From assembly GCA_001769535.1 (NCBI GenBank), contig MEOH01000013.1, positions 17,838 through 81,837 of the forward strand: 64,000 bases of DNA, read 5' to 3'. The stretch's first letter is position 1. Every line of letters starts with the position of its first letter. This DNA comes from Bacteroidetes bacterium GWF2_38_335. GTDB lineage: Bacteria; Bacteroidota; Bacteroidia; Bacteroidales; GWF2-38-335. The notes beneath the pieces are model-generated. The model did no database searches. It was not told the DNA's origin and saw only the letters and a list, made by a program, of their open reading frames with translations. Below are positions 45,646-56,040 of the stretch, piece by piece. The position numbers were made by a program, and so were the translations under genes.

Positions 45646-47544
45646 CTAAAAATTATATTTTACAAACAATTCCATTGCTTCATATTCTGCCATTCCAAGT
45701 TTATCATAGAAGTCAGCTGTTTTGCGATTTCTTTCTTCGGCACGTTGCCAGAATTCTCTGGAATCAAAACCCGGAAACAGTGCTTTATCTTTTTGCGACT
45801 GGTGTTTAAAAATGGCACGTCGTTTTTGGATAAGTTCATGCGGACTTAAAGGCACAGCCATATCCACATCATTAATATCCCATTCCTGCCATGCACCACG
45901 GTATAGCCAAAAATAACAGTCTTTCATCCATTTATCCTTTTTAACCACCTCAAATGCCTTAAGTATAGCTTCAAAGCAAACGCGATGTGTGCCATGAGGA
46001 TCCGAAAGATCTCCTGCCGCATAAACCTGATGGGGTTCTATCTCCCTCAGCAAGTCGGCAATGATGCTTATATCTTTTTTGCTTAAAGGTTTTTTTCGTA
46101 CAGTTCCTGTTTCATAAAATGGCATTTCAAGAAAATGAATATTTTCTTTTTTTACTTTCATATACCGGCAGGCAGCCTTCGCCTCTCCCCTTCTGATTAT
46201 TGCTTTAATGTTGATAATTTCGGGTGAATCTACCTCTGCCGGCTTCTTGTTGCTTAGTGATTTGAATATTTTATTATAAAATTTTTCATCGTTTCTGACT
46301 TTTTCAGGGAAATATGATTTATCAAGTTCATCCACAAAATCAAGAAACCTCACCACATCATCATCAAAAACCGCTATACTTCCTGATGTCTGATAAGCTA
46401 CATGCACCTCATGCCCCTGCTGCACAAGTCTGAGCAGTGTACCACCCATTGATATTACGTCATCATCGGGGTGCGGACTAAATACCAATACTTTTTTCGG
46501 ATAGGGTTTTGCGCGTTCGGGACGATTTGAATCATCTGTTTTTGGCTTTCCACCCGGCCATCCGGTGATTGTATGTTGCAAATCATTAAACACCTTGATA
46601 TTAATGTTATACGCCGGTCCATATTGGGTAACCAAATCACTCATCCCGTTGTCATTATAATCTCTTTCAGTGAGTTTTAGAATGGGCTTTTCAACACGGT
46701 CGCACAACCAGACAACTGCCTTACGGATCACCCTGTCAGTCCACTCGCAATCACCAACAAGCCATGGTGTTTTTATCCTTGTAAGTTCAGAAGAAGATGC
46801 CTTATCAAGAAAAATTTTAGCATCAGGATGTTTTTGGAGATAGGTCGCCGGAACAGAGTCGGATATTTCCCCCTCTACAGTTGGCCTGATAATAGCGGAT
46901 TTTCCTTCACCCCAGGCCATCAGAATTATCTTTTTGGAATTCAGGATTGATCCGATCCCCATGGTAATTGCTCTGCGGGGTACATTTTCTTCGCCAAAGA
47001 AATCGCTTGCTGCATCTGTAATGGTAAGGTGGTCAAGGGTAATTAAGCGGGTTTGCGAGTTTACAGGCGATCCGGGTTCATTAAAACCTATATGACCTGT
47101 GCGGCCGATCCCTAAAATCTGTAAATCAATGCCTCCGGCTTTTTTGATTTTATCTTCAAACTCCCTGCAATAAGAATGAATTGTATTTTCAGGAATTGTA
47201 CCGTCGGGAATGTGCACGTTTTTTCGGATAATATCAATCCTGTCAAAAAGATGCTCATTCATAAACCGGTTGTAGCTCTGAAGTGAATCCTTTTGCATGG
47301 GATAATATTCATCAAGATTGAAGGTAATCACATTTTTAAAACTCAGACCTTCTTCTCTGTGCATTCTAACCAATTCTTCATAAACACCAACGGGTGATGA
47401 ACCGGTTGCCAAACCCAGGACACAGTTTTTCTTTGACTTTTGTTTTGCTTTGATCACCGAAGCAATTTCAGTGGCTACAGCTTTTGATGCTTCATGTGAG
47501 TTGGAATAAATTTCGGTTTTAATTTTTTCGAAACGGGTATTCAT
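45646..47544 (-). CDS. NagB-type glucosamine-6-phosphate deaminase fused to a PIG-L deacetylase domain
   Basis: In this 632-residue protein, residues about 1-270 are a NagB fold: LGLATGSSPVGVYEELV (43-59), FNLDEYYPM with Asp78, GIGRTGHIGFNEPGS (145-159) with His151 and Glu156. Thr149 stands where E. coli NagB has the catalytic Asp141, so standard deamination may be altered. Residues about 345-632 are a GlcNAc-PI/LmbE-type deacetylase: VFSPHPDDDVISMGG with the His358 and DDD metal cluster, and DLSDPHGTHR. This fusion occurs in Bacteroidota. The pair could convert N-acetylglucosamine phosphates by deacetylation and deamination. It lies 15 nt after the PNGase-like gene, as expected for an N-glycan locus. 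Confidence 0.88.
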   Translation of the reverse strand: MNTRFEKIKTEIYSNSHEASKAVATEIASVIKAKQKSKKNCVLGLATGSSPVGVYEELVRMHREEGLSFKNVITFNLDEYYPMQKDSLQSYNRFMNEHLFDRIDIIRKNVHIPDGTIPENTIHSYCREFEDKIKKAGGIDLQILGIGRTGHIGFNEPGSPVNSQTRLITLDHLTITDAASDFFGEENVPRRAITMGIGSILNSKKIILMAWGEGKSAIIRPTVEGEISDSVPATYLQKHPDAKIFLDKASSSELTRIKTPWLVGDCEWTDRVIRKAVVWLCDRVEKPILKLTERDYNDNGMSDLVTQYGPAYNINIKVFNDLQHTITGWPGGKPKTDDSNRPERAKPYPKKVLVFSPHPDDDVISMGGTLLRLVQQGHEVHVAYQTSGSIAVFDDDVVRFLDFVDELDKSYFPEKVRNDEKFYNKIFKSLSNKKPAEVDSPEIINIKAIIRRGEAKAACRYMKVKKENIHFLEMPFYETGTVRKKPLSKKDISIIADLLREIEPHQVYAAGDLSDPHGTHRVCFEAILKAFEVVKKDKWMKDCYFWLYRGAWQEWDINDVDMAVPLSPHELIQKRRAIFKHQSQKDKALFPGFDSREFWQRAEERNRKTADFYDKLGMAEYEAMELFVKYNF

Positions 47545-47559
47545 GGAAATAGTTTTTTA

Positions 47560-49755
47560 TTATAGTTTGATGAAATTCATGGCTTTAACTTTTCCTCCGG
47601 TAACAATCCTGATATGATATAAACCTGAAGAAAGTCCACTTATTTCAATACTTTCAGATCCTGATACAAATTTTGAATCTTTGCTCAGCATTATTTTTCC
47701 CTGTTGATTGAATACTAAAATTTTTACCCCCGAATCCAAACTTTCATTTATTCTGATTGTCAGATTGTCGGAAGCAGGGTTTGGATATATGGTAATTGAA
47801 TTGTCTTTCGAAGACTCGGTTATTTCGGTAAGCGGACTGTCAGAATATGTTACCAGATATGCCCTGATCCTGTAAAATGGCTCGGTATGCGAACCATCAT
47901 TGTATCCGGTATTTAAAAGATTTGTATAATCCTGAAGCACATAATCGAGGGCAATATCTGCGCCCGGAGTAAAATATCCGTCAAGGTCAAAATAGTCGGG
48001 TTGAACATCCTGACCGGGGCACCATCCTGAGCGTGACAATGTCCATGTTCCATACTGGTCTGAACAGGAATTTGAACCACAATCAGCTTTCCAAAAATCA
48101 TGTGCAAAAGTTGGAGATCCTGACACCCAAAGGTTATGGACTACATGTGAAAATTCAGCTGCGTTATCGGTATTTCCCTGTCCATGGCCTGTAATAGTCA
48201 TTCTAACCTTAGCTTTCTGCGCATTTTCATGAATTGTTTGGGTAAAAACCGGAAGGTCATGGGAAACTCCCGGATCTCCGTACACCCAGTGCTCAGCATC
48301 CCAGAGCTTATCAATTTTGATATAATCCCATTCGGGTATTCCCGGAACAAGCTCAATTTCAACTGTTACCAGCCATCCCGAAGCACCCCACACCTGGACA
48401 TAAGACACAAATTCAGATGAACCTGAAAGCAATGATTTGAAATCAGTTATATCATAAGTCCATCCACCACAGGCTTTCCCGTAAGGAGTAATGTATCTTG
48501 CCAACTCATACTGTTCAAGTCCCTTTTTCAGAAACACCATTCCGGCCTGATCCCATGGATCACATCCCCCGGCTGGACAGGTTAGATCAACATGAAGCAA
48601 AATCTGACTGTATCCGCTTAAATCACCGGCTACGCTATAAAGAACAGTATTGATCTGTCCATATGCACCAAAATTATGCTGCTGTGCATTGAATAAAACC
48701 TGGTTTTCGACAGGTGAAATAGAAGTAGATAAAGTATCGTTGAAATGATTCTGATCTTCAGAATGAGCTGTGTATGATTTAATGTCAATGGTAGAAATTC
48801 CAAGCAGGTTTTCTGTTCCTGAAAATGTGTGAATATATGTTCCGAAGGGAGGAATCACTGCCGAGATTGTTTCGGTAACCGGACTGCCCCCGTTTATTCT
48901 ATAAACCACATCAAAGCCGGTAGCGTCCTGTGTGGAAAAGTTTTTTATTTCAACCTGAACAGCTTCGCTGGTGGTGTAGGCCGGACCAATCTGGTAGGGC
49001 GCAGCAATCCTGACAACCCCCACATCTTTGGTTGCCGGCTCAAAACCTGGCACCCAGTCTGAGGCCGGAGTCATATTCAACATGGTGCCATTGTTTCCAT
49101 TACCTGTTACATCGGTAACTGTGCTTCCTGTTCCCTCATTAAAATTCCAGTACGCAACCAATCGGTCTTCTGTTCCGGTTAATTCACCGGTATAATTATC
49201 TACTATTTCAGTTTCTGTGCGGGAAGTATCCCATATTCTTATCTCATCAATAGTTCCCTGAAAATTTCTTCCTCCCCAGGTTGGGTTGTCTCCCATATAA
49301 AGGATTGTACCTGTTGATGCACCGTGCGTACCAGAGCATGGGGTTTCAGTCTGAAGAATCCCATTAATATATATTTTCACGGATGATCCGTCATAAACTC
49401 CGGCCAAATGATACCATGAATACAATCCCATGATGGGATCGGTAGTAGCAGTGACCCATAAACCTTCTACAGAAACGGTAAACTCCGCTTTTCCACCTTG
49501 TCCGGCAGTCAAACAATAGCTTCTGTCGGGCGATGTGGCCTGTTTTGAAATGATTGACCCGGCATAAACATTACTCTCCCAGTAATCTGCTTTTATCCAT
49601 GCCTCTACTGTAAAGGATGTTACAGGATTGAGTTCCGGAGCGTCGGCAACACCAATTTTATCATTTAAACCATCAAGTTGAAGTGCAAAATTCTGAGCAT
49701 TTACATTGATCAGCATTAAACAGAAAACACTAATGATCAGGGTTACTTTTTTCAT
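47560..49755 (-). CDS. LamG plus PNGase F-like amidase, T9SS tail
   Basis: The 731-residue protein has a signal peptide (MKKVTLIISVFCLMLINVNA). A LamG lectin domain spans about 22-215 (FTVEAWIKADYWESN, VKIYINGILQTETP, IDEIRIWDTSRTETEI). A PNGase F-like unit follows (about 350-650), here continuous: GGCDPWDQAGMVFLK with Asp402, ELARYITPYG, YDITDFKSLLSG, ITGHGQGNTDNAAEF with Glu534, SRSGWCPG. The third catalytic position, a Glu in TETW of PNGase F, reads YVQVW, so Gln454 replaces it. It ends in a T9SS tail (ITIYPNPASDNLTIRI). It probably acts at the cell surface on glycoproteins. It starts 7 nt after the upstream LamG gene. Confidence 0.85.
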   Translation of the reverse strand: MKKVTLIISVFCLMLINVNAQNFALQLDGLNDKIGVADAPELNPVTSFTVEAWIKADYWESNVYAGSIISKQATSPDRSYCLTAGQGGKAEFTVSVEGLWVTATTDPIMGLYSWYHLAGVYDGSSVKIYINGILQTETPCSGTHGASTGTILYMGDNPTWGGRNFQGTIDEIRIWDTSRTETEIVDNYTGELTGTEDRLVAYWNFNEGTGSTVTDVTGNGNNGTMLNMTPASDWVPGFEPATKDVGVVRIAAPYQIGPAYTTSEAVQVEIKNFSTQDATGFDVVYRINGGSPVTETISAVIPPFGTYIHTFSGTENLLGISTIDIKSYTAHSEDQNHFNDTLSTSISPVENQVLFNAQQHNFGAYGQINTVLYSVAGDLSGYSQILLHVDLTCPAGGCDPWDQAGMVFLKKGLEQYELARYITPYGKACGGWTYDITDFKSLLSGSSEFVSYVQVWGASGWLVTVEIELVPGIPEWDYIKIDKLWDAEHWVYGDPGVSHDLPVFTQTIHENAQKAKVRMTITGHGQGNTDNAAEFSHVVHNLWVSGSPTFAHDFWKADCGSNSCSDQYGTWTLSRSGWCPGQDVQPDYFDLDGYFTPGADIALDYVLQDYTNLLNTGYNDGSHTEPFYRIRAYLVTYSDSPLTEITESSKDNSITIYPNPASDNLTIRINESLDSGVKILVFNQQGKIMLSKDSKFVSGSESIEISGLSSGLYHIRIVTGGKVKAMNFIKL

Positions 49756-49762
49756 ATCTATT

Positions 49763-51271
49763 CTATTTAATAATTAATTTTTTAATTGTTTCATTGGTTT
49801 TGTCGGTCAATCGGACCAGATAAAAACCAGATTTCAGATGACTGATGTCTGTATTTTCAATCAAACTGTCTATTTTTTTATTCATTACTGTCCTTCCTGA
49901 AAGATCAATAATCGAAAGTTCAAATCCATTGGCATTTTTAACAGTAATCAACTCGTCGGCCGGATTGGGATACATTTCAACAAGCAATTCCCTTGAAATT
50001 TCGGAAACACCTGCAGGATCAGCAAGTTTTTCAGAACCCTGACCAAGAGAATAATAGCCATCAGATAGCTGAACATTATTAAAATACACATAATAATATT
50101 CTGAATCAAAATAAGCAAGGTCGGCAGAGTGCAGCGGATAAAATTCGCCCAGTATTTCATCCCATTTTAAAAGAGTGTAAAGCGAATCGGGTTGGAAAAG
50201 TGTGAGTGTGTCTCCAGGTGCCGCATTTTCCTTAAGATCAAATTTAAGAGTTGAAGTAAAAGAGCCACCTTTATTTACGTACCAAATGGTTTTAAGCATT
50301 TTGAAATCTGCAGGCGCAACAGCCGGAATATTTTCTGTGGTTGTTCCTGTGGAATCATTGTGACCGGCAACCACGTATTTTCTGAATTCTTTGTCATTAA
50401 TATCTGCAATAATGGTGAGTCCGTTCAATGTATCAATATAATTGAACTGGGAGTTTCTTTTACCAAACCATGCGGCCTGGACATCATGCATTGAATACAT
50501 CATTGAATCTCCAACAGGAGCATAGGATGTTTCCCACCAAAAACATGGTTGATCATATTTTTTAATTACCCCGTTATTACCATTTGGCGACTGGTCGAAG
50601 AAAACAGAATCCTGATTGTTGTTGAAATCATAATAAGCAACCAGTCCGGGTTCATCGCCATTCAACTGTTTGTGCTTATAGGAATTTATTTCTGCTTCAG
50701 TCCTTTCAGAAGACCAAACCCTGATTTCGTCGATATCACCGTAATACACAAAAGCGTAATCCCATGGAGCCCTGCCGATTATGAATGGAGCGTCATTTGC
50801 CGGAATGGGATTTTGAGGAAAAATATCAGATGTTCCCTGCAGCACACCATTAATATACTCTTTAAGCTGACCGTTATATGCGTAAGTCACACTCAGGTGC
50901 ACCCAGGCTGAATCTTGCGGCAATGGCCCGGTTCCGGGATACACCACCGAGAAGGTAGCCGGATTCATAACTTCAGTATATACGTTGAGATTTTGAAATC
51001 CCATTACATATCCGGGCTGGAGTTCGGGAGGAAGTTTTCCGCAAAGCTTCCGGTTTTCGCCAAAAGAATATGCCCTGACCCACATCTCGATTGTTAGATA
51101 CTCTCCGGTATTAAACAGATCGCTGTTACCGCAATCGCCATGCACATCAGGGTAACCGAGGTCATCCCAAATCAGGTAATCATTATAATAGCAATTTCCG
51201 GAAGATGTTTCCTGTGCAGAAAGAAACACAACCAGAACTCCAAAAATAATTGTAAGTAAGCTTTTTTTCAT
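49763..51271 (-). CDS. LamG-domain secreted protein with T9SS tail
   Basis: The start is taken at MKKSLLTIIFGVLVV (51271), 13 nt after the SusD stop, because the longer frame overlaps that gene and lacks a signal peptide. The 502-residue protein has one LamG domain (about 30-215; LTIEMWVRAYSFGENRKLC, GQLKEYINGVLQG, IDEIRVWSSERTEAEINSY). A beta-rich middle without a known motif follows, then a T9SS tail (VEMYPNPADELITVKN). It carries no PNGase motif. It is probably a surface glycan-binding protein working with SusD and the amidases encoded next to it. Confidence 0.85.
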   Translation of the reverse strand: MKKSLLTIIFGVLVVFLSAQETSSGNCYYNDYLIWDDLGYPDVHGDCGNSDLFNTGEYLTIEMWVRAYSFGENRKLCGKLPPELQPGYVMGFQNLNVYTEVMNPATFSVVYPGTGPLPQDSAWVHLSVTYAYNGQLKEYINGVLQGTSDIFPQNPIPANDAPFIIGRAPWDYAFVYYGDIDEIRVWSSERTEAEINSYKHKQLNGDEPGLVAYYDFNNNQDSVFFDQSPNGNNGVIKKYDQPCFWWETSYAPVGDSMMYSMHDVQAAWFGKRNSQFNYIDTLNGLTIIADINDKEFRKYVVAGHNDSTGTTTENIPAVAPADFKMLKTIWYVNKGGSFTSTLKFDLKENAAPGDTLTLFQPDSLYTLLKWDEILGEFYPLHSADLAYFDSEYYYVYFNNVQLSDGYYSLGQGSEKLADPAGVSEISRELLVEMYPNPADELITVKNANGFELSIIDLSGRTVMNKKIDSLIENTDISHLKSGFYLVRLTDKTNETIKKLIIK

Positions 51272-51284
51272 ATTTAAAATTGTT

Positions 51285-52781
51285 CTAATTGTTCCACCAT
51301 AATTTTGTAAATTCGTTATCAGCGCCCTGCACTGCAATTGCTTTTAAATAGTTTTCACGGTTAAGGGTTGTTTCAGAATTCGGGTAAATAAATCTTTTTG
51401 GGAAAATTGACTTTTCGATTTCTGTTCCGTCATAATTTTTTAATACAGGAAATCCGGTCCGACGATATTCGGCATAAGCCTCATAACCGTTTTCAAAAAC
51501 AAAACTCAGCCATTTTTGTGTAATAATATCTTCGAGTGTGCAGGTTGTTATAGATGAGAGATAGCTGTCAATCTGCCCAGATGTTATCAGGACAGAGCCA
51601 TCTCCATGCAGGTTATAAAATTCCATATTTGCTCTGATCCCGTTATTTAAAAGAGTTTGGGCATCAGAAAGTGAATATGCACCGTCCAATGAGGCCTCTG
51701 ACAAAAGAAAGCAAACCTCAGCGTAACTTAATAAAACACCAGGCGTGTTATCGCGCAAAAACCAATTTCCTATGGCAGAGACATCACGCCAGTCATCATC
51801 AAAAGTACTCCAAACCGGATCGGAATTGGGCAATAAATTTGGAATTCCCTGATATTCATCATACCATGGATAATCAATTGACATCACAGTTTTTTCAAGG
51901 ATGACACTTATTCGGGGATCATTTGTTGAAACAAGCATATCAACAAGAAATTTACTTGGATTATTCTGTGCAGCTGCCTGATTGGTATACCATGCCTCAT
52001 AAAGATGATTTTTTTTCTGACCATTAAAAGGGAACAGGGCTGATTGTTCATTTGATGAAATAAGATCTTTTCCTGAGAGATCATCCATTTCCTCCAGATA
52101 CCGATCGTGATCTGCATTTTTAATACGGGTTGCCAAGCGCAATCTGAGTGAATTGGCGAATCTTATCCAGCTGTTGATATCTCCACTGAAAATCAAATCA
52201 GCATCAGCATTGAAGAAAGGTGCCGAGCTGTTAAATGACAAGGCAGCATTTTTCAACTCATCCAGCATATTCAAATAAATTTCATGCTGTTGATCGTAAC
52301 CCGGAGCATAATTCAGGTCTGAGTAGCCTTTAAGCGCATCAGAATAAGGAACTGCTCCCCAAAGATCAGTGAGACGGTGAAAAAGGAAAACTTTCCAGAT
52401 TCTGGATGCCGATTTTTTATTAACCATGTTTTCATCGTTTCCTGAAATATTTATAACCTCCTGGATTTGCATGAGCGCATTAATATACTGTTCGTTCCAA
52501 AAAGCATCCTTGCCGCTTGGGATCACATATTCATTGCCAGAAATCACACCACCGCGTGCCGCCAGATACATCACCCAATTCATTAATCCCCATTGTTCTA
52601 CATTGACATCTGAATTATAGCTTCCGGCGCCTTCCTTCAATGATTGCTTAAAAAGATAATCGGGATTTATGGATGTTTGGTCATTAGGATTCTCATTAAG
52701 CCCGGCCAGATCTTTTTTGCAGCCTGCAAAAACTGAAAAAACCAGAATAATTAATAGTATATATTTTATAACTCTCATCAT
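51285..52781 (-). CDS. SusD/RagB-family glycan-binding lipoprotein
   Basis: In this 498-residue protein the lipobox VFSVFAGC (Cys21) is followed by LAGLNENPNDQTSINPDYLF, typical of the SusD-like_2 family. TPR-type helices and SusD markers follow: WGAVPYSDALKG, NDGDWRDVSAIGNWF-like stretches around residue 340, and a late YEAYAEYRRTGFPVL. SusD partners the SusC porin and holds the oligosaccharide over its channel. The ORF has two adjacent Met codons; MRVIKY is the likely start. It lies 3 nt after the SusC stop. The locus suggests N-glycan-type ligands. Confidence 0.92.
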   Translation of the reverse strand: MMRVIKYILLIILVFSVFAGCKKDLAGLNENPNDQTSINPDYLFKQSLKEGAGSYNSDVNVEQWGLMNWVMYLAARGGVISGNEYVIPSGKDAFWNEQYINALMQIQEVINISGNDENMVNKKSASRIWKVFLFHRLTDLWGAVPYSDALKGYSDLNYAPGYDQQHEIYLNMLDELKNAALSFNSSAPFFNADADLIFSGDINSWIRFANSLRLRLATRIKNADHDRYLEEMDDLSGKDLISSNEQSALFPFNGQKKNHLYEAWYTNQAAAQNNPSKFLVDMLVSTNDPRISVILEKTVMSIDYPWYDEYQGIPNLLPNSDPVWSTFDDDWRDVSAIGNWFLRDNTPGVLLSYAEVCFLLSEASLDGAYSLSDAQTLLNNGIRANMEFYNLHGDGSVLITSGQIDSYLSSITTCTLEDIITQKWLSFVFENGYEAYAEYRRTGFPVLKNYDGTEIEKSIFPKRFIYPNSETTLNRENYLKAIAVQGADNEFTKLWWNN

Positions 52782-52784
52782 CTC

Positions 52785-55700
52785 CTAAAAATTAAAGTTT
52801 AGACTTACCCCGATGCTTCTTCTGGTTGGGAAAGAATATAACTCATAACCCTGTCCGTTGCCATTAGTATGAAATGATTCCGGATCAACATTCGGTACTT
52901 TGCTGTAGATAAGCCACAAGTTTCGTCCGATTATGGATACCGAAGCATTTTTCATTTTAATTTTTGCTGCAATTTTTTCGGGGAGTGTCCAAGAAAAGGA
53001 CAGTTCCCTCAGTTTCACAAAACTGGCATCGTAAACAAAAGGTTCATGTATTTCATTTGTCCAGCTGGCAAACTGATTCCAGTAATTGAATGGATTTATA
53101 TATGTTTCGTTTGGTTGACCTGAGACATCAACACCATCAATAACAGTACCTTCGGAATAAACACCTTCGGCAAGATAACCGCCTGTTGCTTCCCACTCAT
53201 CAGGATCAATGCCCGCCGCTATTCTGGCTTCCTCCGAAGCATACCATTCTTCCCTGCCTTCAAGCGACTCGATAAAATTACCTGAGTAGCCATTTCCGTA
53301 CATGTTTGTTCCCGAAAACATTTCACCTCCGATGCGGGCATCAATAAGAAAAGATAAGGTAAAGCTCTTGAAAGAAACCGCATTTTTTACTGAAAAAGCA
53401 AAATCGGCATTGATGTTTCCAAGAACAACTGTGGTATCAGTTCTGAGGTACAAGCCATTTTCATCCACCAGCTTTTTTCCGGTTCCATCGCGCTGAATGC
53501 CGTAACCGACAATATCTCCGTAAGGATGGCCGGGTCGGGCTTCTATGCTTAATCCCCAATGTTCAAGAATTTGAAGATTGTCAATTCCCTCGGCAAGTTC
53601 AATTACTTCAGAATTGTTTTTGGTATAGATAAAATTCAACTGCCAATTCCATTTATCTTTGGCAATGGGTTTTGTTTTCAGTTGCAATTCTATTCCGCTG
53701 TTTCGGATATTGCCTGCATTAATGAGCGCCCTTGAAGCTCCGGAAGCCGAGGACACATCCACACCCACAATCTGGTTAAATGAGTTGGTATTGTAATAGG
53801 TGAAATCAAGGCCAATGCGGTTGGTAAAAAATCTTAAATCTGTTCCAATTTCACGAGAAACCAATTCTTCGGGTTTTAGATCTTTGGCCGGAATCTGTTT
53901 CACAATATAACCATAGGTTCCATAAACATCATTGGAATCCTGATAATATGTGATATCAAGCTGATAGGGATCTGTATCGTTTCCCACTTTTGCCCAGGAA
54001 GCTCTTATTTTTCCGTAAGGAAACACTTTTTTTCTTTTGGAATTTTCAGGCAAAAGCTCGGTAAAAACAAAACCTGAACTTATAGATGGATAGAAATAGG
54101 AATTATTTTCCTCGGGTAGCGTACTTGACCAATCATTTCGGCCAGTTAAATCAAAAAACAGAAATCTTTTATAATCAACCTGAGCAAAAGCGTAGAGTGA
54201 ATTTACTGCTTTCTCGTGAAGAGTTTTGTTGCGTGCCGGAATTCCTATACTGTTTTCAATAGAATAAACATATGGATCAACCAAACCCACAGAGGTTGAT
54301 GCTGAAGCAGAATTTACCTTGTCATACAATGCATTTCCCCCAAAATTATATGTCAGGTTAAGCTTATCATTCAATTTATGAATATAAGAAAGCAAAAAAT
54401 CGGTATTGGTCTGCCATCTTTCAATATTATTGTAACTGTAACTACCTGTTGATGAAATTAGTCCGTTATAAGCTCCAATATTTTCGAAATGATGCCATGA
54501 ATAGTCCTGGGCAGTGCGTACAAGGAGGTTAAACACTTCCGAAAATTTCCAGTTTGCTGAAAGATTTCCGAATGTTCTGTCCTTTTTATCCATGCTCAGC
54601 TCATAAGTATCATTCCAGAATGGATTGGTTTGCCAATTCCAAACCATATACCAGGTTTGTTCTTCCCCATCGGCATTCATGATATTGTCCTTAAGTGATT
54701 GAGTGCTTATGTGCCGGGGCATGACTGTGTAGTTTCTGGCAGGGTTATTAAGTGAATTAGCCAATGCAGCACGGTTTTCCGCCTTCTGAAACACGTATGA
54801 TACATAGCCCTGGATAAAAAGTCGCTTAAACAAATTGATATTTGTATTTAGCCCGATATTCGTACGGTTTACAGAAGAGCCCGGAATAATATCGTTATTT
54901 CGCAGGTCACTGATTGTGCCCCGCAAAGAAATTTTCTTTGAACCGCCATCTATAGAAACAGAATTATTTATAGTATAACCTGATCTGAAGTATTCTTTGT
55001 AATTATCTGGTTGTGGAAGAAACTTTTTCTTTTTACCATCCCAGTCATAAATATCCTGACCATCCATTTTTGGTCCCCAGCTTCCGTAATAGGATGCCTG
55101 ATCGGCGTAATAATGAGGAACTCCGGCACTGTCCAGTTTCCAATGTGTCTCAAATTTTCCGTCACTGCCAGCACCATATACATCCTGAAAATTAGTATGA
55201 ATATAAGCTTTATCAAGAGTCGAGCTGGTGCTGAATCCAATTCTTACACCTTTTCCTGCCACTCCTTTTTTAGTAGTAATCAGAATTACGCCATTTGAAG
55301 CTCTCGATCCGTATAAAGCAGAGGCGCTGGCTCCCTTAAGAACCGAAATACTTTCAATATCGTCGGGGTTAATGTCAGAAATCCCGTTTCCAAAATCTTT
55401 TCCACCCCATTCATCTTCGGAGTTACTGACAGTGGAATTATCGATGGGAACGCCATCAACAACAATAAGGGCCTGGTTGTTATTAAAGGAATTATTTCCT
55501 CTTAACACGACACGGCTTGATGAAGCAGCACTTCCGTTTGTTGCAGTAACCTGCAATCCGGCAACTTTTCCTGACAAAGAATTGGCAACGCTAACTTCCT
55601 TGTTGGTATTAACCTCATCGCCTTTAACCTCATCAACAGAATATCCCAGCGATTTTTCTTCTCTTTTTATACCCAGTGCTGTTACAACAACTGATTCAAG

Positions 55701-56006
55701 CTGAACAACATTGGGGGCAAGTTGAACAGAAAGAGCAGTTTGCCCTTTTATTGCAATTTCCTTATTATTATAGCCAATAAATGAAAAAACAAGGGTATCG
55801 TTCTGCGAACTTGTTTTGATGTTGAATTTCCCGTCAATATCTGTAACCGTTCCTATTTTAGTACCTTTTACTAAGATATTTACACCGGGCATAGGCAATC
55901 CATCCTCCAGGGATGTTACCTTTCCGGTAACACCCTGTGAGTAGGATAAATTAAAACCTGTTACACTAATTAAAACGACTATCTGTATTAACTTAAAAAA
56001 ACTCAT
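52785..56006 (-). CDS. SusC/RagA-family TonB-dependent outer-membrane transporter
   Basis: The 1073-residue protein has a signal peptide (MSFFKLIQIVVLISVTGFNLS). A carboxypeptidase-regulatory-like domain comes first (about 25-110; TGKVTSLEDGLPMPGVNILVKG, GTVTDIDGKFNI). The plug region follows with SVANSLSGKVAGLQV, IVVDGVPIDNS and ISVLKGASASALYGSRASNGVILITTKKG, and then a long TonB-dependent barrel that ends in GVSLNFNF. No N-terminal sensory (STN) domain is seen, so signalling through an anti-sigma factor is unlikely. It imports large oligosaccharides with TonB energy. It starts 34 nt after the ROK kinase stop. Confidence 0.95.
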   Translation of the reverse strand: MSFFKLIQIVVLISVTGFNLSYSQGVTGKVTSLEDGLPMPGVNILVKGTKIGTVTDIDGKFNIKTSSQNDTLVFSFIGYNNKEIAIKGQTALSVQLAPNVVQLESVVVTALGIKREEKSLGYSVDEVKGDEVNTNKEVSVANSLSGKVAGLQVTATNGSAASSSRVVLRGNNSFNNNQALIVVDGVPIDNSTVSNSEDEWGGKDFGNGISDINPDDIESISVLKGASASALYGSRASNGVILITTKKGVAGKGVRIGFSTSSTLDKAYIHTNFQDVYGAGSDGKFETHWKLDSAGVPHYYADQASYYGSWGPKMDGQDIYDWDGKKKKFLPQPDNYKEYFRSGYTINNSVSIDGGSKKISLRGTISDLRNNDIIPGSSVNRTNIGLNTNINLFKRLFIQGYVSYVFQKAENRAALANSLNNPARNYTVMPRHISTQSLKDNIMNADGEEQTWYMVWNWQTNPFWNDTYELSMDKKDRTFGNLSANWKFSEVFNLLVRTAQDYSWHHFENIGAYNGLISSTGSYSYNNIERWQTNTDFLLSYIHKLNDKLNLTYNFGGNALYDKVNSASASTSVGLVDPYVYSIENSIGIPARNKTLHEKAVNSLYAFAQVDYKRFLFFDLTGRNDWSSTLPEENNSYFYPSISSGFVFTELLPENSKRKKVFPYGKIRASWAKVGNDTDPYQLDITYYQDSNDVYGTYGYIVKQIPAKDLKPEELVSREIGTDLRFFTNRIGLDFTYYNTNSFNQIVGVDVSSASGASRALINAGNIRNSGIELQLKTKPIAKDKWNWQLNFIYTKNNSEVIELAEGIDNLQILEHWGLSIEARPGHPYGDIVGYGIQRDGTGKKLVDENGLYLRTDTTVVLGNINADFAFSVKNAVSFKSFTLSFLIDARIGGEMFSGTNMYGNGYSGNFIESLEGREEWYASEEARIAAGIDPDEWEATGGYLAEGVYSEGTVIDGVDVSGQPNETYINPFNYWNQFASWTNEIHEPFVYDASFVKLRELSFSWTLPEKIAAKIKMKNASVSIIGRNLWLIYSKVPNVDPESFHTNGNGQGYELYSFPTRRSIGVSLNFNF

Positions 56007-56040
56007 TTTATATTATTATTTGGCATTGATAAACCTTTGC

